Source: Maribacter thermophilus (GTDB lineage: Bacteria > Bacteroidota > Bacteroidia > Flavobacteriales > Flavobacteriaceae). Taken from it: DNA of 64,000 nt. How positions within the stretch are numbered: the first letter of the stretch is position 1; each line of letters opens with the position of its first letter. A program made the position numbers and the translations under genes. The DNA is taken from the NCBI RefSeq assembly GCF_001020565.1, contig NZ_LDAS01000001.1, positions 3,594,769-3,658,768 of the forward strand, in the 5' to 3' direction. The notes under the pieces were generated by a model, which saw only the letters and a program-made list of their open reading frames with translations, made no database searches and was not told the origin of the DNA. Of this stretch, positions 26,357-35,932 are shown one piece after another.

Positions 26357-28243
26357 TTATTTAGAAACAATAGGCAATTTAATCTGTGAAGGATGTTCTT
26401 TGGAATGGTGCACCTTGTTATGCGCGACCACACCGACCTTTTCGTCATAGTTATTGCCGCCTGTGTTCAAATTTCTTGCAAAACGTGGAAAATTGCTGCT
26501 CGAAACCTCTATGCGGATACGGTGTCCTTTTTCAAAATAATTACTGGTAGACATTGGTGTCAGGTCTACTTTGTAGACTTTCCCCTTTTCCATAAAAACT
26601 TCTTTGTCATAGCCTTCGCGATATCTTACACGTTGTATGGTTTCGTCTAGGTTATAGGCTCGCCCATCAGGATATACATCAATAAGTTTAATGGTAAAGT
26701 CGGTGTCTTTTGCATCTGAAGATACGTATAACGTAGATTCTATAAACCCGGAAACCTCTACACCTTCGTCTAAAACATCGGAAGTGTAGACCAAAATATC
26801 ATTTCTGGTTTCCATTTGCTGCTGGTCATAGGCTCCGCCTTTGACGGCATTACCGGTGCAACATACATTACCGCCATAAGAGGGTACGGGTACCATTGGG
26901 TCGTAGGTGAAGCTATCGGGGTTGTCGGAACCAGCTTTTTTAGTTGATAAAACTCCGTCGCCATAAGCACTGTTGGCATGACCCCCACTATTTAAATAAA
27001 AAGTGGTTGGTTTTGCATTTTCGGGAGGCCAGGTTTCCGAAGCCTGCCATTTGTTGCTTCCCATAGTATAATATTGCACCCTTGGTGTCTTTTCCTTAAA
27101 ATCATTTTTCTCACCTTTTAGCCACATATCGAACCAGGCATAGATCTGCTCGTCGTAATTAAGTCGTGCATCGCCAACGCTGCGTTCGCCTACAATGGTG
27201 TTTTCCGTTGCACGCGTATAGGCACAGTGCAAGGTTGGTGCGATCACCAAATACTGATTGTCCCTGATTTCTTTGTCTTTTGCGTTATTTCTAACATGAT
27301 TGAAAAGGGCAATATTTGGGGTAATGGAGACATCGTACCATGAGGCGAACCAAAAACTGGGAACCCCTATATCCATATTGTCATGGTACAGCCCACCTTT
27401 GAACCAATCTTCGTCGTTGGGTTTACGGCGGATCATTTTGTCAAAAATCTCATGCTTACCGTTTATGTTCTTTAAAATATCTTGAATAGGCAGGTGTTTT
27501 AGTGCCTGGGCCATATCCACTGGTGGGTTTTCTGGCGCCAAATCATAAAACCTTGAAATTCTGATGAGGTCTTCTTGTGTTGCACCTGCCGGAATACGAG
27601 GTTTAAATTTATCGTGCTCTACACCATATAGCCAAGAAAAAAACAGCATCTGTTCGGCTCCGCCCCGGTACCAGTTGCCTTGCTCGTTAATATCCCCGAC
27701 CCGTCCAACACCTGCTCCGAAACCTTGGGGTACCATGGCGGCATGTGATGGGTGGTCTAAGGCGGCAACCGCCATTTGCCACTCTGCGGTAGATGAACAT
27801 CCTAGAGTACCGATTTTGCCATTGGACCAAGGTTGGTTCTTCATCCATGTAAAGGCATCGTACCCATCGGTCAACGGTACACCTAAAATATCCCATTCAC
27901 CTTCCGAGAAATACCTTCCGCGTTCATTTTGAACCACATAGGCATACCCTCTTTTGACCGCTTCAAGGGCCCTAGAGGCCGTACGTGTTCTTTGCTTGCC
28001 GTCTCCCCAAGAATTAAAGTTATATGGGGTTCTAGAAAAAATAATGGGTACTTTTTTGTCCGTTTTAGGACGATAAATGTCCGTGGCCAAACGTATGCCG
28101 TCTCGCATTGGCATCATTATTTTCTGGTCGATAATTGCAATTTCTTTCAGCTCTTCGAGTACATTGTCCTGTGCCAGAAGGCTTAGGCCGCTCATAAAAA
28201 AAACGATTGCTGTTAGGATGGTTCTAATGGACTGCTGTGTCAT
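26357..28243 (-). CDS. CocE/NonD family hydrolase (X-Pro dipeptidyl-peptidase S15 superfamily)
   Basis: 628 aa, signal peptide ending [20 protein letters not shown] at about 46-60 and the nucleophile elbow KIGTLGCSS (Ser150 probable) belong to the alpha/beta hydrolase core. The C-terminal jelly-roll has [25 protein letters not shown] and [19 protein letters not shown], typical of the glutaryl-7-ACA acylase/cocaine esterase group. Exported ester or amide hydrolase of unknown substrate. The sulfatase gene begins 89 bp downstream and may share its transcript. Confidence 0.9.
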   Translation of the reverse strand: MTQQSIRTILTAIVFFMSGLSLLAQDNVLEELKEIAIIDQKIMMPMRDGIRLATDIYRPKTDKKVPIIFSRTPYNFNSWGDGKQRTRTASRALEAVKRGYAYVVQNERGRYFSEGEWDILGVPLTDGYDAFTWMKNQPWSNGKIGTLGCSSTAEWQMAVAALDHPSHAAMVPQGFGAGVGRVGDINEQGNWYRGGAEQMLFFSWLYGVEHDKFKPRIPAGATQEDLIRISRFYDLAPENPPVDMAQALKHLPIQDILKNINGKHEIFDKMIRRKPNDEDWFKGGLYHDNMDIGVPSFWFASWYDVSITPNIALFNHVRNNAKDKEIRDNQYLVIAPTLHCAYTRATENTIVGERSVGDARLNYDEQIYAWFDMWLKGEKNDFKEKTPRVQYYTMGSNKWQASETWPPENAKPTTFYLNSGGHANSAYGDGVLSTKKAGSDNPDSFTYDPMVPVPSYGGNVCCTGNAVKGGAYDQQQMETRNDILVYTSDVLDEGVEVSGFIESTLYVSSDAKDTDFTIKLIDVYPDGRAYNLDETIQRVRYREGYDKEVFMEKGKVYKVDLTPMSTSNYFEKGHRIRIEVSSSNFPRFARNLNTGGNNYDEKVGVVAHNKVHHSKEHPSQIKLPIVSK

Positions 28244-28640
28244 TTTAATTTTGGTTTGTGGTTGGTATATAAGGTTCGGTCGTTTTTTTAATAGTTCGTT
28301 TTTGAAAAGTGTATCTCACTTGATCCTTGGTACTAGGTGTTATGCTTTTAACGGTAGCACCATTGTTCATTATCATATATAAAGCGATAAGTACCCTAAA
28401 AATAGACGATCTGCCATGAATTATGGGTTTTCATTATAAAAAAATATAGTTGCGGGGCACCAGTTTGTATCAAGATGTTTCTTGTGTTTAAGTTTAGATG
28501 AAGAAAGTAAGTCTGCCAGCGACCTCTTTAAAGATTTTTTGATGGTTGTCAAAATTGGTGTAACAGGGGACTTTTTTTTCTGATTGGCAACACCAAAATA
28601 TTGGTAGTTGCCGTTTGTAAGTGTTCTTCGCAAAACAAAA
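28244..28640. other. Intergenic region, no gene seen
   Basis: About 400 bp upstream of the CocE-type gene. A minus-strand open frame of 76 codons (28421-28651) has no family features and overlaps the terminator, so I do not call it. Confidence 0.5.
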
Positions 28641-28689
28641 GGCAAAAGCATTAATACCGAATTAATTAGGATGGGTCAATGCTTTTGCC
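28641..28689 (-). terminator. Terminator after the SDR gene
   Basis: 12-bp perfect stem GGCAAAAGCATT / AATGCTTTTGCC, 25-nt loop, followed on the minus strand by TTTTGTTTT. Confidence 0.75.
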
Positions 28690-28768
28690 AAATATATAAG
28701 AGGTGGGGCAAAGATTAAGAAAGACCATGATGGTCGGGATCAATGCGCTATAGATATGTTTTCATTTT

Positions 28769-29629
28769 CTATAGAAAACTCTCCCTTATTTGATGGATCA
28801 ATTTGGTGCCATCGGGGTCGGCCTTTGTCTTTAGGGCGCAAAAATTCTCTGCCCATTGTGATGTGCGTATTCTTAACGGAGGGTTGTTGCTCTGTGCCAC
28901 TTCTAGTACCACTTGTGCCACTTCGACACCGGTTTGATATACCTGCTCGGTACTTTCGCTGGCCCTTTTTTGATTTCCGGCCATATATTGTTCAAAAATA
29001 GGGGCGTATTCTCCGGTGGCAAATGTTCCGTTTACAGCCGTCTTACCAATAGCGGATGCCATAAACTCGGTGCTGATGCCACCAGGTTCAATGTTGCTGA
29101 TCTTAATGTTGAAGGCGTCGCTTACATAGGTCACCAAGGACTCCATAAAACCTTCCACGGCAAATTTGGCTCCACAATACAATTCGTTAAAGGGCTGTCC
29201 GACAAGGCCACCCACCGATGTTATGCTAATTATTTGTCCCGATTTTTGTTTTCTCATATGTGGTAGCACGGCCTTTGTACAAAATACCACGCCATGATAG
29301 TTGACTTCGGTTACCCAGCGTATTTCTTCTTCGCTTGCCTGCTCGGTCGTTTTTGCAAAGCCTGCTCCGGCATTATTGATGAGCACATCTATTTTTCCGT
29401 CTTTTTGAATAATGTGGTCCACGGCAGATGTAATGGATTCTATTTTGGTTACGTCGAGCGGAAGAATCGCAATGTCCAGGTGCTCCTCTTTTATTCGCTG
29501 TTTTAATGCATCTGCTTTTTTAAGGTTACGCATGGTGGCATACACCTTGTAATTGTTTCTGGCCAATAGTAGGGCGCTTTCGAACCCTACGCCGGTAGAT
29601 GTGCCGGTAATTAATACATTTTGTTTCAT
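28769..29629 (-). CDS. Short-chain dehydrogenase/reductase (SDR)
   Basis: 286 aa. Rossmann motif ITGTSTGVGF near residue 8, DVT at about 59, NNAGAG near 86, catalytic Ser (SITSVGG near 136) and YCGAK (Tyr/Lys near 151-155). The long C-terminus (about 286 rather than 250) fits the classical 'retinol dehydrogenase-like' SDRs. Probably reduces or oxidises a small alcohol/ketone with NAD(P). Its promoter has an operator matching that of the TetR gene just upstream, so the TetR protein very likely represses it. Confidence 0.88.
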   Translation of the reverse strand: MKQNVLITGTSTGVGFESALLLARNNYKVYATMRNLKKADALKQRIKEEHLDIAILPLDVTKIESITSAVDHIIQKDGKIDVLINNAGAGFAKTTEQASEEEIRWVTEVNYHGVVFCTKAVLPHMRKQKSGQIISITSVGGLVGQPFNELYCGAKFAVEGFMESLVTYVSDAFNIKISNIEPGGISTEFMASAIGKTAVNGTFATGEYAPIFEQYMAGNQKRASESTEQVYQTGVEVAQVVLEVAQSNNPPLRIRTSQWAENFCALKTKADPDGTKLIHQIRESFL

Positions 29630-29642
29630 TTTAATTTATTTA

Positions 29643-29662
29643 TGGAACGAATGTTCATTCCA
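29643..29662. promoter_or_regulatory. TetR operator upstream of the SDR gene
   Basis: Imperfect palindrome TGGAACGAATGTTCATTCCA, 14 bp before the SDR start codon. It shares TGGAA...TTCCA and the following AGT with the operator at 30249-30262. Confidence 0.6.
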
Positions 29663-29679
29663 GTTTATTGATAAATTTT

Positions 29680-30228
29680 TTATTCCTTTATGGCATCCCA
29701 TACCAATTGCAATTGATTTGAGATGGAAATCTGTTTTTCATTTCGGTCAAAATACCATCTTAGGTAAGAGAGTACCGCTCCACCTATAAAAAAGATAAGC
29801 TCGTCTGCCGGAATGTTTTTGATAATTCTATTTTTTTGTCCGTGTAGCAGTAATTCTATAAACGGCTGTACCGATTTGTTACCTTCTTCCTTGCTGTTTT
29901 CCGTAATAATGGGTGAAGCTTGTAACTGTACGATTAGCCCATAATACGAGGGGTTTTGCACGAAAAAATCTATAAAATTGGAATAGTATTTTTCGAACTG
30001 GGTTTTTACCGGCTCATTTTCGTCAAAGGGTACAAATACCGTTTTCTCCTTTTCTTTTATATACAAGTATAATTCATTGATCAGTTCATCCTTGTTTTTA
30101 AAATAATTATAAATGGTCCCCATACCGGTACCGGCTTCTTTGGCGATGGCGGACATAGGTGTGTTGTGTACGCCATTGTTTACAAGAAGATGTAAAGCCG
30201 ATACTAATATGGATTCTTTTTTGTTCAC
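29680..30228 (-). CDS. TetR/AcrR family repressor
   Basis: 182 aa from a GTG at 30228. N-terminal helix-turn-helix: ILVSALHLLVNNGVHN, then MSAIAKEAGTGMGTIYNYFKNKDELINELY, typical of TetR. The C-terminal ligand domain is unspecific. An open frame extends to a TTG at 30246, but a -7 box (TATATTTG, 30240-30233) lies inside that extension, so GTG 30228, at or next to the predicted transcription start, is the better choice. It precedes the SDR gene on the same strand and probably controls itself and the SDR. Confidence 0.87.
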   Translation of the reverse strand: MNKKESILVSALHLLVNNGVHNTPMSAIAKEAGTGMGTIYNYFKNKDELINELYLYIKEKEKTVFVPFDENEPVKTQFEKYYSNFIDFFVQNPSYYGLIVQLQASPIITENSKEEGNKSVQPFIELLLHGQKNRIIKNIPADELIFFIGGAVLSYLRWYFDRNEKQISISNQLQLVWDAIKE

Positions 30229-30248
30229 GTTGCAAATATAGAACAAAT

Positions 30249-30262
30249 GGAATGATCATTCC
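30249..30262. promoter_or_regulatory. TetR operator upstream of the tetR gene
   Basis: Perfect 14-bp palindrome GGAATGATCATTCC, extended to TGGAATGATCATTCCA with one flanking base pair. It lies just upstream of the -7 box, where a bound repressor would block initiation. Confidence 0.65.
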
Positions 30263-30351
30263 AGTCTATAACTAAATATTTTTTTCGAAGGGCTTTATAT
30301 TTTGCATATTGCTCCGTTGTTAAAACATGCTCGGTAAAGGTCTTTGTCTTT

Positions 30352-31404
30352 TTATTCTTTGTTTTCTATAATAGAACTGATGCACATTACCGTATCATCT
30401 ATATTAATGGGAGGTGTTGCCAGTTTGTACAAAATAATGCCATCCTTTGGGGATTTGTATTCTTCTAAGACTTTACCGAACTCATCGGTGGTGTAACCGA
30501 CAACGGCATCTTTTTTAACTTGGTCCCCAGCTTTGTACTCGCTGTAAAAAATACCTTGTACACCGGCATTGATATATACTTGGTCGGTACCATAGATTAT
30601 ATTTTCGTGTGGTCCACTGCCAAGGTCGTACATATTCATGGTGGCCAACATGTTATACACTCCTTTTAAGATGAGCTCTACGTTCTCTTCCTGTACATTC
30701 CCCATTTTGCCACATTCGATGCTCAAGGCCGTTTTTCCATCTTGTACTGCTTGTTTAAAGGCATACTTTGCCGGGTCGGTATCGGATAGCGAGTAACCGT
30801 AGGAAACCACAAGTTCAAAACCACTATTTTCCGAAAGTTTTTTTGCCAATGCCGTTTGATCGGGTTTTTGTTTGTTGTCGTAATAGCAAACAAACGGAAT
30901 CAGGTCCTCGCAGGCATCGCCCCCATGTACATCTAAAAGAACATCGCTAACGGGAATAATGTTGGTGGTTATGTAATGGGCTATTTGTTCTGTAATGGTG
31001 CCATCGACCTTTCCGGGGAAGGCATTGTTCAGATTCTTTTGGTCTTGAGGGTTTATAAAGGGGGTACGGGTAAAAAAGGAGGCCGTATTGGCCACCGGAA
31101 TAATGACCAATGTACCTCTAAGCTTGTCCGCATCAATGTCTTTCATTAGCTTTTGCGTAGCCACGATCGGCGGGTATTCAAAACCGTGAACCCCGGCAAT
31201 AATGGTAAATACCGGACCTTCGTTTTTGCCTTTTATAATAGATATGGGTATATAACCTGAATTTCCGGCATCATCGTTCAGATATACCTGGATGTTCTCT
31301 TTGTGTGGCCTTGCACTGGCCTTGTAAATACTTTCAAAGCTGTTTTGGGACACTATTAGGTTTGTTATGAAAAAGAATAAAAGCGAAAACAAAGTTTTTG
31401 ACAT
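30352..31404 (-). CDS. Exported succinylglutamate desuccinylase/aspartoacylase family protein
   Basis: 350 aa from ATG 31404, with signal peptide ending LIVSQ. Zinc ligands in IIAGVHGFEYPP (His73, Glu76) and VLLDVHGGD (His near 160); a conserved Arg-Asn pair region lies in RTPFINPQDQKNLNNAFPG. Relatives remove acyl groups from amino acids or act as M14-like deacylases; the export signal suggests a periplasmic role. Alone on its transcript, about 100 bp after the tetR gene region. Confidence 0.85.
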   Translation of the reverse strand: MSKTLFSLLFFFITNLIVSQNSFESIYKASARPHKENIQVYLNDDAGNSGYIPISIIKGKNEGPVFTIIAGVHGFEYPPIVATQKLMKDIDADKLRGTLVIIPVANTASFFTRTPFINPQDQKNLNNAFPGKVDGTITEQIAHYITTNIIPVSDVLLDVHGGDACEDLIPFVCYYDNKQKPDQTALAKKLSENSGFELVVSYGYSLSDTDPAKYAFKQAVQDGKTALSIECGKMGNVQEENVELILKGVYNMLATMNMYDLGSGPHENIIYGTDQVYINAGVQGIFYSEYKAGDQVKKDAVVGYTTDEFGKVLEEYKSPKDGIILYKLATPPINIDDTVMCISSIIENKE

Positions 31405-31505
31405 GGCGATATAGGTTTTGCGATGGATTCGTACATGAAACATGGATACCAACTTATACGGTCAATATTGTTGGGTCCGTAATGTTTTTGAGATAAAGAA
31501 CAAAT

Positions 31506-32024
31506 TTATTTGTTTTTACGCTTCTGTTTATAGAATTTTTTATCGGCTACGTAAATTGTTTTTTTTACTTCGCAATATATCACGCTTCTATTCTTATTGG
31601 TGAGTTGCGTTGTTTTCACTATTTCTATTTCTTTCTTTTCGGAAACCTGGTTCTTTATGTCTTTCAGTTCTTTTTCGGAATAATCAAAATCGGCATATAG
31701 GTTTTCTTTTGCCGGCCTTTTGAAAAATATTTGGGCCGATTTGTCCCAAACTACATAGTCATCCCCGATCAAATTCATTAACTGAACCATCGGAATCGGG
31801 TCTACGGCCGAAAACATGCTGCCACCGAATATGGAACTAACGTAATTTCTGTTTTTGTAACTAATGGGTAGCTTAATTCTTATATGTAATAAATTAGGTG
31901 ATACTTCAATTATTTTGGCTGTACTTCTTTTGTACATCGGAGAATAATTGAACCCGTACTTAAATAGCTTGTGCTCTGAAAATAGCTTTGAACCTATTTT
32001 TGCAATTTTTTTATAAACAGACAT
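31506..32024 (-). CDS. DUF4442 protein (hotdog-fold thioesterase-like)
   Basis: 172 aa. YNYSPMYKRSTAKIIE-like N-terminus, then RNRNYVSSIFGGSMFSAVDPIPMVQL, which corresponds to the conserved hotdog helix of DUF4442 (HxxxxFGG-type motif), and VVWDKSAQIFFKRPAKENLYADF. Cytoplasmic, probably acts on an acyl-CoA thioester. About 70 bp separate it from the histidine kinase gene upstream on the same strand. Confidence 0.8.
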   Translation of the reverse strand: MSVYKKIAKIGSKLFSEHKLFKYGFNYSPMYKRSTAKIIEVSPNLLHIRIKLPISYKNRNYVSSIFGGSMFSAVDPIPMVQLMNLIGDDYVVWDKSAQIFFKRPAKENLYADFDYSEKELKDIKNQVSEKKEIEIVKTTQLTNKNRSVIYCEVKKTIYVADKKFYKQKRKNK

Positions 32025-32091
32025 TTTATGTTTTTATTATGGGGTTTATATCGCTCATCAAGGGGAATGTACTTGCAATCCGTATTTATGC

Positions 32092-33024
32092 CTATTTGGT
32101 TTTAAGAGAAGAGTTGGGTAGTATTATGGCCACTTTCGTTCCCTTTTCTGGAGTGCTTTCTATAGCCAATCTTCCGTTGTTTTTCTTTAGATAGTCTATA
32201 CAGGCCTTTAGACCAAAACCAGTACCTTTTTCTTCGGAGGTACCCAGTTGGGTAAAGAGTTGTTCGCCTCCGAATATGGTATCTATTTCCTCTTTGGACA
32301 GACCCACACCCGAATCTTTGATGATCGTATGCACTTCATCACCATCTACCTTTAGGCAAATATGTATTTTACCATTTTTAGGAGTGAATTTGATGGCATT
32401 GTGCAAAACGTTTCTAACAATAAAAGCATAGTTCTGTTGATCGGCATAGATGGTACTGTCTAAATCGCCAATGGTAAAATCTATTTGTTTTTCCAATAAC
32501 AAACCTTCGAACAAGCCTCCAATTTGCGTTAAGATATCATTGCACTTGAATAGGGTGAAATTAACCGGTTTGTCTTGAATCTGGTCTTGTGACCATTGCA
32601 GTAAATCTGTTAAGAATATATCTAGGTTGGCAATGTGTTTAGATAACCGCCCTAAATATTCTTTCTCTGTTTTTTCATCAAAATCGTTGAAGGCCATCGA
32701 ATACACCAAACTCTGTAGGGTTGCGATGGGACTTCTTATATCGTGCGATATTAATGTAAAAAGTTTTTTATTGATGGTGTCCAACTTGACAAGTTCCTGT
32801 TTTTGTTTTTTTATTTTTTGCGTGTATCCAAAAACGATCTTAGATATTGGGTACGATATAATAATGGGCATTACCAGGGCCAGCGTAAAGCCATAGGCAA
32901 AATTGGCCACCTCTATAAAACAGGCGGACAATAGAAATAAAAAGAGGGAAAAAAGTACAGAGACAAAGACGATTCTATACGGCTTACTTAGTAGGTTTTC
33001 TACTTTTTCTATGAATTTGGGCAT
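32092..33024 (-). CDS. Sensor histidine kinase
   Basis: 310 aa. Two transmembrane helices (about 20-36 and 42-62), a short coiled linker, and a HisKA domain with LISHDIRSPIATLQSL (phospho-acceptor His94). HATPase domain has an N-box VLHNAIKFTPKNG, a G1 box DSGVGLSKEEID and a G2 box GTGFGLKACIDYL. It has no sensor domain besides the membrane hairpin and no response regulator beside it, so it is an orphan kinase that may sense membrane state. Confidence 0.9.
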   Translation of the reverse strand: MPKFIEKVENLLSKPYRIVFVSVLFSLFLFLLSACFIEVANFAYGFTLALVMPIIISYPISKIVFGYTQKIKKQKQELVKLDTINKKLFTLISHDIRSPIATLQSLVYSMAFNDFDEKTEKEYLGRLSKHIANLDIFLTDLLQWSQDQIQDKPVNFTLFKCNDILTQIGGLFEGLLLEKQIDFTIGDLDSTIYADQQNYAFIVRNVLHNAIKFTPKNGKIHICLKVDGDEVHTIIKDSGVGLSKEEIDTIFGGEQLFTQLGTSEEKGTGFGLKACIDYLKKNNGRLAIESTPEKGTKVAIILPNSSLKTK

Positions 33025-33460
33025 GTTATCTAAAATTCTTCAGGGGACTACAATGCATGATGATTGTGTAATTTAATGTTCTTTTTTGCGCATCAAGAAT
33101 AAATTTAACTTAAATGGTCACTAAAGGCCTATCTAGTGCAAAACACTACAAAATAGAAAATATTGAACAAAAGAAATATGCTATTGCAGCCAAATTCTTT
33201 TTTAAGATACCATTCTTTGTTATAAAACACGTTTTTGTTGTTGGTAATTTTTATGGTCGTTGAAAGTCTTTGGGTGTATAAAATAGGACAATATGATTCT
33301 TTTGATCGTATTGTTTAAAAAGTACAAAAAAGTGGAAGCAAGAAATTTGTAGTGTAATTATACGGTTCTAGTAAAATCGATTGATTTGTTTTAAACTAAT
33401 GTATTAAGTTGCCGATAAACAATTGTATGTGTGTTGGGTGTGCGTTTTTTAACCCTATTG
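33025..33460. other. Intergenic region with one inverted repeat
   Basis: About 435 bp. It holds the imperfect inverted repeat ACAATATGAT - N7 - ATCGTATTGT at 33288-33314 (9 of 10 pairs) and otherwise no gene. The repeat may be a binding site for the AraC protein next to it. Confidence 0.45.
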
Positions 33461-34357
33461 TTATTTTAAATGGGTCTTGGTCTTATAAAAATACTTTTTG
33501 CGAAAACCCAAAGGTGTCATTCCTGTTTTTGATTTAAAAAACTTTGAAAAATAGGCGTAATCCGAGAATTCTAAAGTATCCGCAATTGTGGCTAAATTAT
33601 CGTGGGAATGTACGATCATTCTTTTTGCTTCCAGAATCACTCTTTCGAAAATTAATTGGTTCGTTGTTTTGTTTATAGTTTGCTTTACGACCCTGTTTAG
33701 ATGCTTGGTGCTTATATTAAGTTTATCGGCATAAAATTTAGGGAACTTTTCTTTATAAAAATGAACGTTTATCAAGTTCTCAAGGTTTTCAAGTATGTTG
33801 GAATAATTGGGAGATGTAAGCTTTTTCAAATTTATATCAGAAGTATAGACCCTGGTTAATTCGATATAGATACAGTTTAGGGTATTTATAATTTTTAATT
33901 CCCTTAAAAGATTGGCCTGTAAGTATTCTGTATAAGCTTCTTTAAACATAACTTTTAGGTCTTGCATTTTATGGGAATCCAATTGCAATACGGGAGGATT
34001 TTGGTGCGAGCCAAAAAAAGGAAATGAATTAAGAGTGTGTTCTAAGAACTTTAGGTCATAAAATTCTTGTGAATGAAAAAATATGAATCCTTCGGGTGGT
34101 GTCTCAAATTTCCAAAAATGGGTTTGTCCCGGTTTTAAAAAAAACACCTTACCAGGATTTATACTATAGGCATTAAAATCAATCTCATGAATGCCCGTGC
34201 CTTTCGTGAAAAGTACGCATAAGTAGAAATTATGGGTATGGGGTTTGTTTATTAAATGCTTGTTTAACTGTATGTGATTTGAAAAAGAATTTATGTACAC
34301 CTCGTTTAGAGGTGCCGATTCTCTAAACTGACCAATATTTAGAACGGGTATCTTCAT
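33461..34357 (-). CDS. AraC family transcriptional regulator
   Basis: 298 aa. N-terminal cupin-like sensor (HTHNFYLCVLF, KPGQTHFW) and C-terminal double helix-turn-helix: FYADKLNISTKHLNRVVKQTINK and IADTLEFSDYAYFSKFFKSKTGMTPLGFRKKY. It controls unknown genes. Divergent from the DUF983 gene, which it might regulate. Confidence 0.88.
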   Translation of the reverse strand: MKIPVLNIGQFRESAPLNEVYINSFSNHIQLNKHLINKPHTHNFYLCVLFTKGTGIHEIDFNAYSINPGKVFFLKPGQTHFWKFETPPEGFIFFHSQEFYDLKFLEHTLNSFPFFGSHQNPPVLQLDSHKMQDLKVMFKEAYTEYLQANLLRELKIINTLNCIYIELTRVYTSDINLKKLTSPNYSNILENLENLINVHFYKEKFPKFYADKLNISTKHLNRVVKQTINKTTNQLIFERVILEAKRMIVHSHDNLATIADTLEFSDYAYFSKFFKSKTGMTPLGFRKKYFYKTKTHLK

Positions 34358-34421
34358 AGAAATGTCCTAAAAGTACAAAAAATAGCGAACATAATATATG
34401 GGTGAAAGTAGGTTGGCAGCC

Positions 34422-34429
34422 TAACTTTG
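34422..34429 (+). promoter_or_regulatory. -7 promoter box for the DUF983 gene
   Basis: TAACTTTG fits TAnnTTTG and lies 22 bp before the DUF983 start codon. No good -33 box is visible. Confidence 0.45.
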
Positions 34430-34450
34430 CGGTAGAATAAATTCTATACT

Positions 34451-34798
34451 ATGAGCAAAGTTATAGATGCTTTAAATTGTAAGTGTCCAAATTGCAAGAA
34501 AGGAAACATGTTTCCTGATAAGGGAAAAAGAATAGTGTTGAACATTCCTAAAATGAACGATACGTGCCCGGTGTGCAATTATAAATTTGAACGGGAGCCA
34601 GGTTTCTTTTTTGGGGCCATGTTCGTGAGTTATGCCCTTGCTGCGGCACAAATGATAACATGTCTTGTATTATTTTGGTACATTATCGATTTGTCTCCTT
34701 TAAAGGTCTTTTCCATTATTGCCGTAATTGCATTTTTGTTAAGTACTTTCAATTATAAATTGTCTAGGTCTATTTGGATATACTTTTTTTATAAGTGA
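34451..34798 (+). CDS. DUF983 small membrane protein
   Basis: 115 aa. CKCPNCKKG near residue 10 and DTCPVCNYKFEREPGFFFGAMFVSYA near 37-62 give a four-cysteine zinc-ribbon-like head (Cys12, Cys15, Cys39, Cys42), followed by two transmembrane helices. Exactly the DUF983 architecture. Function unknown. Standing alone on the plus strand. Confidence 0.88.
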   Translation: MSKVIDALNCKCPNCKKGNMFPDKGKRIVLNIPKMNDTCPVCNYKFEREPGFFFGAMFVSYALAAAQMITCLVLFWYIIDLSPLKVFSIIAVIAFLLSTFNYKLSRSIWIYFFYK

Positions 34799-34832
34799 AA
34801 TGGACTTTGATTGCACGTCATATTACACTATT

Positions 34833-35060
34833 TTAAAGTGTAATGTTTGAGTAATTTAAGGCTAATGTGACCAGAACCCCAAAGGGAGTTAATAATCTTT
34901 GGAAACATGGTTTTATGGAGCAAAACAGATAGTTTTCTTTAAATGTAATAACACCCTGATCCATTATTTTCTTGATGATATTTTCTGAACTTGAATTTCT
35001 TAGAACGCATATAAATAGGTCGTACGTAATCCTATTGCCTCTTGTGGCCATAATGGCCAT
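34833..35060 (-). CDS. Doubtful 75-aa ORF
   Basis: Starts 11 bp after the stop of the nucleoside-hydrolase-like gene on the same strand. Sequence such as ENIIKKIMDQGVITFKENY resembles a winged-helix fragment but no family is recognised. It may be real or chance. Confidence 0.2.
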   Translation of the reverse strand: MAIMATRGNRITYDLFICVLRNSSSENIIKKIMDQGVITFKENYLFCSIKPCFQRLLTPFGVLVTLALNYSNITL

Positions 35061-35070
35061 GTAGGTCTTA

Positions 35071-35925
35071 TTAATAAGAATAGGTATTAAAGAATTCTTG
35101 GGTATCCTTTATTCGTTTTAATCCCAAGATCCAACAAACCTCGGAAAGGTCCGAGAAGTCCAGTCCTCCGGCGGCAATAGCCTCGTTATTGTAACGCCCG
35201 TCTTTTCCATTGTATTTGTTTGCTATGTCTGTTGCGAGTTGCCATACTTCCATTAAGGTAGGGTCTACGACCTTTTCTTCCCAGTAAGAGAAATTTGGGG
35301 TACGAAAACCGGGTGTTCCGTTTCCTACAGCGTTTCCATCGGGAATTTTGTGGTAATCGGCGTGTTCTTTGACAAATTGAAGGTCTACGGGCGAAGTTAC
35401 TTTTTCGTTCCAATCGCTATGTTGCACAATATGAATATGCTCTGAAACATTTAAATTAGGTAACTCCAATTGAATTTCTCTTATCAGTTTGGCTGTAAAA
35501 TCGGATTGACCCGCTTCGGCAATCCAAACATCACCTTTAATGGTAAGAGTTCTTAAGGCAATGGTTTTGACTTTTTCAACCGCATTGGACAAATTTTCGT
35601 TTGCATCTGTCCAGTTGTCTCCAAAGGCCAGTTGAAATAAATCGTTGGGTGGCACGTATAAGCCTTCTTGAATACCATACGTACCGGCAACTGCATGATA
35701 TTGTATTTCAGAAAAATCGGAATGGGACATTAAAGTCACCAATGCAGCGACCGAATGAAGGTCGTCCACATCTGTTTTACAGTCAAAATGTACCAACAAC
35801 AAGTCTTTTTCTTTGTTGAATTCCCTTTCTGTTGGGATGCCAAGGTTTATGGCATTACTTTTTAAAGGTATTAATATGGCCGATATTATCAGTAGCACGA
35901 GTGTTCTGTATTTCATTGTTTTCAT
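35071..35925 (-). CDS. Exported nucleoside-hydrolase-like protein
   Basis: 284 aa with signal peptide (ends LKSNA). HFDCKTDVDDLHSVAALVTLM resembles the calcium-binding DxDxxxDD motif that opens inosine-uridine-preferring nucleoside hydrolases and the related DUF1593 proteins, with the first Asp in HFD. VWIAEAGQSDF and AAGGLDFSDLSEV may correspond to later core motifs. Usual catalytic His positions are not clear, so activity is uncertain. About 7 bp follow the Imm17-like gene on the same strand. Confidence 0.5.
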   Translation of the reverse strand: MKTMKYRTLVLLIISAILIPLKSNAINLGIPTEREFNKEKDLLLVHFDCKTDVDDLHSVAALVTLMSHSDFSEIQYHAVAGTYGIQEGLYVPPNDLFQLAFGDNWTDANENLSNAVEKVKTIALRTLTIKGDVWIAEAGQSDFTAKLIREIQLELPNLNVSEHIHIVQHSDWNEKVTSPVDLQFVKEHADYHKIPDGNAVGNGTPGFRTPNFSYWEEKVVDPTLMEVWQLATDIANKYNGKDGRYNNEAIAAGGLDFSDLSEVCWILGLKRIKDTQEFFNTYSY

Positions 35926-35932
35926 AATTTGA

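Noticed and set aside
26269..26448. Longer start for the sulfatase
   Set aside because: The extra 60 codons contain no signal or conserved sequence and would hide the lipoprotein signal.
28421..28651. Minus-strand open frame of 76 codons
   Set aside because: No family features, basic low-complexity sequence, and it overlaps the terminator of the SDR gene.
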